Assembly: GCA_026119855.1 (NCBI GenBank)
Contig: JAOWBW010000006.1
Span: 2,480,001 to 2,544,000, forward strand
Source: Campanula takesimana
Lineage: Eukaryota; Streptophyta; Magnoliopsida; Asterales; Campanulaceae
Reading direction: 5' to 3'
Length of the DNA: 64,000 bases
Positions within the stretch are counted from its first letter, which is position 1. Each line of letters starts with the position of its first letter. The position numbers were made by a program, and so were the translations under genes. The notes under the pieces are model-generated. The model had not been told where the DNA came from. It saw only the letters and a list, made by a program, of their open reading frames with translations, and ran no database searches. Positions 57,377 to 64,000 of the stretch are shown here, piece after piece.

Positions 57377-58748
57377 TGTAAACACCCCGCCTTGGACCTC
57401 TCACCCCGATTGCATAGATAGTATTTTTATTTAACTTATTTTGTTAATTTCTGTTACTTCGGTTAAGTTCCTAACTGATTTTGTTAGTTTTGGACTAAAC
57501 TGCAAACAAAATTAAATTTAGAGTCATTTCTGTCATTCTGTCTTTTCCACCCGCGGGCGCCTCTGGCACTATTTAACTTATTTTTGTTAATTTATGTTAC
57601 TTCGGTTAAGTTCCTAACTGATTTCGTTAGTTTTGGACTAAACTGCATAACAGAATTAACTTTAGAGTCATTTCTATCATTCTATCTTTTCCACCCGCGG
57701 GCGCCTCCGTCATTGCTTGTGAGGTGCGCTCGCGTCTCGCCCCTAAAGCCGGACTCGCGCACCTCCCATTATGGCAGTAACGGATTGCACCTTATTTCCC
57801 TCATTTTTCTTGATCACAAAGGCATCTTTTTACCTCCACATTCATTCCCTCTAGTTTTGTAACCTCCAATCCGACACTTCTAGCCATCTCTTTAAAATAA
57901 AATATCCTTTTTTATTTTATTTGATTTTCTCTTTATTAATTATTTTCTTTATTTTCCTATTGGTTAGAAAAGGTTCTTTTCCTCTCTTCTTCACCTATTT
58001 AAACCTCTTCTTTTTACCTTAGAAAATGACCTAATTTCATCTTCTCTACAAAAACTATACACAAGTTCTTGGACTTGAAACTTCTTCACAAACACACTAT
58101 ACACATTTCTCTCCAAGAGTTCTTGACAAAGAATTCTATTCAAGCAACAAAACTCTACACAAACTCTTTTCAAGTCAAGTTTGAAGTTCTTCCTTTCTAA
58201 AGGTACTTAATTCTTTTTCTTTTATTTTACTTGTCTTAGTCAATGTATGAAACCCCTATCAAATGGGATATGACCAACTAATTACTTTATTACATTAAAG
58301 TTGGTTAAGGTTATCTCCCTACATTTCAACTCTACTTTAATTTCCCCATTTCATATTAATGTAATTGTTAGAATAGTTTGACATGTAATCTTTAAACATT
58401 AATATAATAAAACAATTTATCTTTTATTTCCTTTTTCTTTCCCTCACAATAGTTAGCACATTTGTTATATTATTTGAAGGACTTTTTAGCATTAGAACAC
58501 CAATAATAGCAAGACCCGCGTAAGCGGGGCGGAGTGGGTGTTTAAGTACTTCCCACTCCGTCACCTAACCCCCGAACCCTTCTCTTCCCGAATCTCTAGT
58601 TTCGTAATATTAAAAAGGTTATTTCTTTAGGTTTTTCTTATGTTTCCTCAATAACATAGGTGGCGACTCTACAAAATAAAACAAGTTAGACATCCTAGGA
58701 TCCTTCCACCGCTCTAGCCAAGTAGTGGGCTTTCCCGGGGTATCTACA
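57377..58748 (+). repeat. 3' LTR of the gag-only element
   Basis: It starts TGTAAACACC directly after a purine-rich CCGAGGGGCTC and ends GGGGTATCTACA at 58748. At 1372 bp it supplies the start missing from the 5' LTR. By eye the LTRs differ by a few percent, so this insertion is older than the Tekay element. Confidence 0.88.
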
Positions 58749-60113
58749 GGAGGACCAGCTTCAGGACGATTAGAAAACTGCACAATGGTTGCAGGGTTCC
58801 ACTTTTGAATAGCTGCTAACAAACGTGGCAACTTTTTATAAGATACATCCCAATCCCCCATATGCTTGAGCGATGGCTTTTTGTTTACCACACCATGCCT
58901 TCAGATATGAAACATCCTTACCGTACTTTGATTTTATTGTTATCATAATAAGCTTAATCTTGTACTCTGGATCAGCCTTGACAAGTTCCATAACTTCTCG
59001 TCCTATAAACTTAGCATCTAAATTAGGATGATCGCCGCTAACATCTGAAGCCAAGAAAGAATATGGACCCTTGTACTTAGTTACTTCCCAATACCCACCC
59101 TTCTTCAGACTCACATTCACAAAGAAATTGCAGGGGAACTGTTTCACCAAACACTCAATAGTCCATTTTTGCAGTGTGCTCTTTTTCACCTTGAACCTCA
59201 GATTCTTCGTAATATGGTACTTCTTTATTTGATACTGCACTTCAATCTTATCTGAGAAGCGAATACCTTTGGCGATTCCATCAGTCTCCGCATTCCATTC
59301 TGCAAACTTGTATTCACTATTATCATAATTCTCTGACCCTTCACCAATATCGCGGTAAAATTGATAGTCTCCTCTCCCATACATTTGATTCTGCGGTTCA
59401 CCTTGAAAAGTAATCATGTGTGCTCTTACATCACCACCTTCCCCATCATCACCCGCCTTCTCGCTATCAGTTGGACTCAAACAATCTTTATATCCCGAAT
59501 CAGCATCAGAACTTACTGCAAGGATATGAGCTTCATAATCTGAATCATCATCATTTTCACGTTCCTCTACCTCATCCCCTTCCCCTTCCACTTCCGGTTC
59601 CACTTCCGCTTTCTCTTCCACATGTGTTTCAAAACCACCAGCATCTCTCTCAGGGTAGTAATTTGGAGAACCCAAACCCGTATGAAAATTACCTATATCG
59701 AAAGAGTTATCATTTTGTATCATCTCCTCACGTGTTTCAACCTCATCAGAACGCACATTATTATCAAAAAGTCCAAAATCCATGATAATATACAACTGCA
59801 AGCTACTCACCCCACCCAATTGAGCAAAAACATCAAACATGACTTTTATACACATATCATCCTCGACTTCAAGCGGAATGTAATTTGCAAACCCATTGCC
59901 CATCATATGAGGATATCTACAAATAACTTTGAACTTAATATCCCTTCGATCTACCCCAATTTTCTTATATAACTTCCTAATCAATTTTTTATAAGTCCAA
60001 CGAGTTTTTGCCCTAAGTGGAAATTTCGGCCCCTGTTCAAGGTTACTATCTCCAAACGGGTGTTCATCATCTCCTCCCCAGTAGCACAAGAAAATAAGTG
60101 GAAGTCCACTCAT
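58749..60113 (-). pseudogene. MuDR-type MULE transposase, N-terminal half
   Basis: The ATG at 60113 opens MSGLPLIFLCYWGGDDEH and a PB1-like N-terminal domain. A long acidic region follows (EVEPEVEGEGDEVEERENDD), then the DNA-binding domain (GIRFSDKIEVQYQIKKYHIT, WTIEC, FLASDVSGDHPNLDAKFIG, YLKAWCGKQKAIAQAYG). One extra base in a G-run near 58855 shifts the frame. The correct frame continues DWDVSYKKLPRLLAAIQKWN up to the retrotransposon LTR at 58748. The catalytic DDE domain and SWIM zinc finger, expected next, are not found on the far side of the retrotransposon. Confidence 0.88.
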
Positions 60114-60380
60114 ATTTTTCCCTAAACAAATTAATTCGACAGTCAAAATCTTAATTATTATTTTAATAGCAATGCATTTTATTAAAAAGCAACAAATAAC
60201 TCTAGTTTACAATCACATTATACAAATCAAAATATATAAAAAAGAATAAAATATACCTTAAATGCTTGATTCACGAAATATTGGAGAATGTTGAGCTTTG
60301 AAATTGAAATGGAGAGAAAATGGCTATGAAAGAATGAGAAAGAAGAGGTGGTGGGTGTTGAGGTATATACCAGTGTATGA

Positions 60381-60589
60381 TGAAGTCGGCATTGGCAATT
60401 ACTTTTTCAAAAACCCTAGTTGAAGTCGGCGTTGCCAATGCCGACTTCACTTTACACTCAAAACCATGCAACCGGATTAACACTAACCCTAATTACAGGC
60501 TGAGCATGCGGTACGGCTTTTGCCTAAGCTAAAGTCGGCATTGGTAATGCCGACTTCATGCCAAAAACGGCATTGCCAATGCCGACTTC
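60381..60589. repeat. Repeated palindromes in the MULE 5' region
   Basis: Three near-perfect 27-bp palindromes built from AAGTCGGC(A/G)TTG and its complement lie at 60422-60448, 60531-60557 and 60563-60589. A half copy is at about 60381-60398. They lie 270-480 bp upstream of the transposase ATG. Confidence 0.85.
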
Positions 60590-61214
60590 CCAAGAAGTGG
60601 TCATTTTGGTACATAAACTTCCATAGTGTCATTTGGGTAGATATTGATTCCAAACAAAATTATTTGAAAAAAAAAATCCATCAACTAATTGACCTAAAAT
60701 GGACAAACACATGACTAGCAGAGGTTGGTCTTTAGCGAGGTTGGTCTCTAGCGAGACCCTCTGGAAGAAGAGTAAGTACAGTGCTTAGAGATGAAAAAAT
60801 TAACTGGAGTTTCTAGAATCAAAAGTTCAGTTATCATAAAATGATGTACCTTTTATATTTGTAGTCAGGATTGAATTTTATTTAAATAATGTTAGGAATA
60901 TAGGAGAGATTTTAGGGAGTGGGAGTGATCATCTCCTAGTTAGTAGAAAACCATTACATTCCATATGTGGGTACGTGCGTCAATCCAAGACAGGCTCAAG
61001 GTCTCTTATAAATTTTGGCCTTGTAGAAAATAAATTCGAACAAGTGTAAACTGTATGTCGGGCTTGAGTAGGTAGGGAAACTCCTCATGGTGGACTTAGC
61101 GCAAGCTGGATCATGAATAGGTTGATAAGTGGGCCTAGAGAATATGGGTCGGTCAAGGCTGAGAATTGGGCTCGGCCCAATGGAACTCTCCCAATCTATT
61201 CCATTCATCAACGA
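60590..61214. other. No gene recognised
   Basis: The words TTGGTCTTTAGCGAG and TTGGTCTCTAGCGAG are tandem at about 60724-60756. The rest shows no recognisable coding or terminal repeats. The left edge of the MULE is somewhere here but not identified. Confidence 0.3.
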
Positions 61215-63133
61215 TTATCGCATCAACATCATTGATGAGTAACCATCAGGGACTCTAACATCTTTCAAGACTTTTAAAAATATTTCTTTCTCTTTGTTGG
61301 TCATTGTATACTCTGCCGGAGGCAGATAGTCATTATTTGCCCCTCGTGGATGCAGATGCAACTCATGCCTAAAATATGATTTTCTTCTTCCAATTATGTA
61401 TTTTATCAGGTTGTGATTTAGTCTTTTTAGCAAGCTCCTTCTCTATTTTTTCCCTCTTTCTCTTTCTAAAAACATCTTTTTTCTTGTACACCGTTTCAAT
61501 TAAATCATCATTTAACTGCTTTAACAATTGAGACCCCGTTAGCTTAGGAGGGGGAGGCCTAGTATCTACTTTTCCATCAAAAGCTGCTTTTAGATTCTGA
61601 ACCTATGATGTGGAGGTAAGAACCTGCGATGACCCCAGTAACAAAATTTATGACCATTACTCAATCTTGTTGCCTAATTATCTTTATTGCAAGCAGGACA
61701 TGCAATTTCTGCCTTTGTACTCCAACTGGATAAGTTAGCGTACGCAGGGAAATCATTAATTGTCCACAACAATGATGCTTTCATTTGGAACAAACTTTTG
61801 GTTGATACATCATATGTAGATACTCCATCATCCCATAATAATTTTAGGTCCTCAATCAATGGTTGTAGATAAACGTCAATCTTATTTAAAGGTCCTTTCG
61901 GCCCATCTATGAGCACAGACAAGATGAAGTTTGACTCTTTCATGCACAACCAAGGGGGCAAGTTATAAGGTATAAGAACAACAGGCCAAGTACTGTGAGA
62001 GATGCTCATGTTTCCGAAAGGATTTAATCCATCTGTTGCTAGTCCAAGCCTAATATTTCGACTTTCACTAGTAAAAGATGGGTAACGCTGATCAAATATT
62101 TTCCCAGCGAGAGAATCTACAGGATGCCTCATTACACCATCCTTGATCCGTTTTTCTTTATGCCATTTCATAAGCGGATCTGTATGAGAGCACCAAAAGT
62201 GTCTTTATAGTCGTGGTTTTAAAGGCCAATACCTAACTTGTTTTTCAGCTACTCTTTTCACTGGTGAACCTCCTCTTGCACCTAGACTTTCACTCCCAGT
62301 TCCACTTTGACTAGCGTCACAACTTTTATACCTAGATGCACCACAAATTCCACAGTATTCCAGGTTCGCATCTTCATTACGAAAAAGCATACAACTATTT
62401 GGACATGTATCTCATGTGACATAATTGAACCCCAAGTCTGAAGTTAACTTATTAGCCAGATAATAAGATTTATGTATTCTCGCTAACGGAAAAATCTTTC
62501 TCAAGAACTTCAAGATCTGTGTTACGGCTGTGTTACTCATATTATTGATATGTTACTCATATTATTGACCTGTTTTATATTTAGGAGTTCAACAATAAAA
62601 GAGAGTTCTGATACTCCTTTAGGACAATTTTCATACAGTTCACTCTCAGCATCTTTTATGAGCCTATAAAAGTTTGAGGCATCTTCGTTGGACCCCATGA
62701 CTTCTTCAAAAGAATCAGCATCATTAGCTATGTGGTCATCATCACTCGGTTGGTCATTGGATAATGGTGGAACTCTCATTCCTTCTTGGACTAACGAAAC
62801 CATATTCGCAGTTAGATCAACCTCAACTCCTGTAGCATTATCTAACATGTCTTCCTCAGAATTATGAGAATTTTCATTCAACCCACTCACAAGGTTTTCC
62901 CCGTTTCGATTCCAAACTATGTAACTTTTATCAAAGCCATGCATCTCTATATGTATCTTCACCATCTCCGGGTTTTGGTAATAACGATTTTGACATTTAC
63001 TGCACGGGCAATAAATCACATCTGCACGAGTATATTTATCCCTAAATGCAAATCTTAGGAATGCATCAACCCCATCTTTATATAGTTGTAAAGTTCTATT
63101 TCGCAATCCAATCCAACTCTTATTCATATTCAC
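61215..63133 (-). pseudogene. TNP2-type CACTA transposase pseudogene
   Basis: Segments in order on the - strand: the transposase-associated domain with YCPCSKCQNRYY (62537-63127, ATG at about 63127); CMLFRNEDANLEYCGICGAS, then RYWPLKPRL (62205-62390); the TNP2 core with LGLATDGLNPFGNMS, TWPVVLIPYNLPPWLCMKES and LLWTINDFPAYANLSSWSTK (61674-62171); and a last part with HELHLHPRGANNDYLPPAEY and VPDGYSS (61215-61433). In-frame stops lie near 62415 and 62221, and the frame changes near 61670. An internal deletion joins KKKSYF directly to HELHLHP, removing the block with the conserved N-LDVMH motif. The protein would have excised the element; this copy cannot. Confidence 0.85.
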
Positions 63134-63433
63134 TTTAATGAACTGTTAACATGCACCGAAAATGATTATAAGCACTTAATTAAAATAATGTGCAAACAAA
63201 TACAATTATACAAACATCAACTCACTTTTGGTTAAGAAAGTATGTTTTAAAATAAAAAAAGAAAGTTGAATAACCATTGAGTATTGTTAAAAACTGGATC
63301 ACATAACGGCATGCATTCTTTCTAAACTGACGTTCGTTCTAATGCAATTGGTTAGTTGCACTACGGAATTGATTAAGACCCTAATTCATTCTCCCTTTAA
63401 TGTTGTCCCTAAAAATAATTTTTTTTTGTAGTG
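61215..63433 (-). mobile_element. CACTA (En/Spm) element remnant
   Basis: The + strand right end TTTTTTTGTAGTG (to 63433) is the complement of the CACTACAAAAAAA terminus. A TNP2-type gene starts about 300 bp inside it on the - strand. The other terminus was not found; homology stops near 61234, so the element is truncated. Confidence 0.75.
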
Positions 63434-64000
63434 TATGCAATGTACATTCGCTATTTACATCAAATAAAGAAATGTACTATTTAGTATCTAAAAAGTGCAA
63501 CGTACTTTTTAATTAGTTTTCAAATAATGAAACCAATTTGTTTTTTCACTAACTGTTAAAAACATAGTTATAAATACCGTTTCGGTCGGCGCACCGGTTT
63601 TTCAATTGGGACGGGACGTACCGGTACCGGAGCGTACTGGTGTACCGTTTCGGATTTACCGCACTTTTTAATTTATTTCATATATTTATATATATTTTTC
63701 TAAAAAAGAGTTTCACTTACTTTTGTGTATGTAAAATAAAGTTAGTAATGATTTCCTAAAAAAAGTAATGCTATAATGATATTTTTCAAATTCTTAATTT
63801 ATAACAAATGTACTCATTTTTATTTTAAATTTACAATTAAAATACTAAATCTTTATCCGAGTATAACAGCTACAGCTGTACCCCACTTATTTCCACCTTT
63901 TGATTTCATTTGACCCTTCCCCAGAGACCTTTCACTTTCCTCTTTCCATTTGAAATTCATAACAGCCTTTGAAGAGAGCTCAACAAAAGCTAATTGCTCC
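63434..64000. other. Unclassified; ACCGG-rich transposon-like end
   Basis: At about 63577-63662 the words ACCGTTTCGG, CACCGGTTTTTC and GTACCGGTACCGG recur, in the style of the subterminal zones of the hAT elements at 5155 and 46489. The last roughly 120 bp are C/T-richer and could be the start of a gene beyond the window. No exon can be named. Confidence 0.3.

Larger units (their letters stand above)
50063..58748 (+). mobile_element. Gag-only Tat-related LTR retrotransposon (TR-GAG type)
   Basis: LTR, tRNA-Arg primer site, a short gag frame, long non-coding DNA with structured-RNA candidates, a 30-bp minisatellite, then the second LTR. RT, RNase H and integrase are absent, so it depended on a partner. 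It lies within a MULE transposase gene (the remainder begins at 58749). The 5' LTR lacks its first roughly 70 bp, so a deletion removed the left edge and the rest of the MULE. Confidence 0.8.

Overview
The window is nuclear DNA from a flowering plant, very probably a eudicot. It has spliced genes with plant GT-AG introns, a plant-type myo-inositol oxygenase, a chloroplast-type Nudix hydrolase, an Au-type SINE, Stowaway MITEs and Tat, Tekay, MULE, hAT and CACTA transposons. There are no operons, rRNA genes or CRISPR arrays. Only two host genes are convincing: the 3' end of a Nudix hydrolase gene (1322-2317, +) and a complete 11-exon MIOX gene (45196-48242, +). Almost everything else is transposon sequence, nested several levels deep.

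Layout. (1) 1-5154: Nudix 3' exons, whose introns carry Stowaway MITEs, one with an Au SINE inside it; then a MITE, a roughly 0.94 kb inverted-repeat element and AT-rich DNA. (2) 5155-11165: a 6 kb hAT element with an 8-bp target duplication and a dead transposase. It contains a Pack-MULE carrying three captured host gene fragments and a second, non-autonomous hAT. (3) 11166-16351: a MITE, a hAT inside an inverted-repeat element, two small MITEs, and a long-TIR MULE arm next to an LTR. (4) 16352-29236: a decayed Tat-lineage Gypsy retrotransposon with a 2.8 kb LTR, tRNA-Arg primer site, gag-pro-RT-RH-second RH-integrase, and a downstream antisense ORF with its own TATA box. It lacks its 3' end and is joined to (5), a second copy of 10211-16351 (29237 to about 43783). 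That copy is interrupted by a young Tekay/Del chromovirus (33380-42240). The MULE that encloses the Tekay ends at 44864, about 245 bp upstream of the MIOX TATA box. (6) 45196-48242: MIOX. (7) 50063-58748: a Tat-related element that keeps only gag-like coding, inserted in a MULE transposase (58749-60113, -). (8) 61215-63433: a CACTA TNP2 remnant, then unclassified DNA.

Three observations stand out. First, a predicted RNA structure with compensatory base changes recurs just after pol in the Tat element and again in the gag-only Tat relative. Second, the 6 kb duplication has a Tat insertion only in copy 1 and a Tekay insertion only in copy 2, as expected for two joined haplotypes or an unequal exchange between them. 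Third, the Pack-MULE combines fragments recognised as an ATL RING-H2 protein, a DUF861 cupin and an ACC-oxidase-like dioxygenase.

All identifications come from reading the sequence and remembered family features; no database search was run. Exon and element edges can be off by a base or two.
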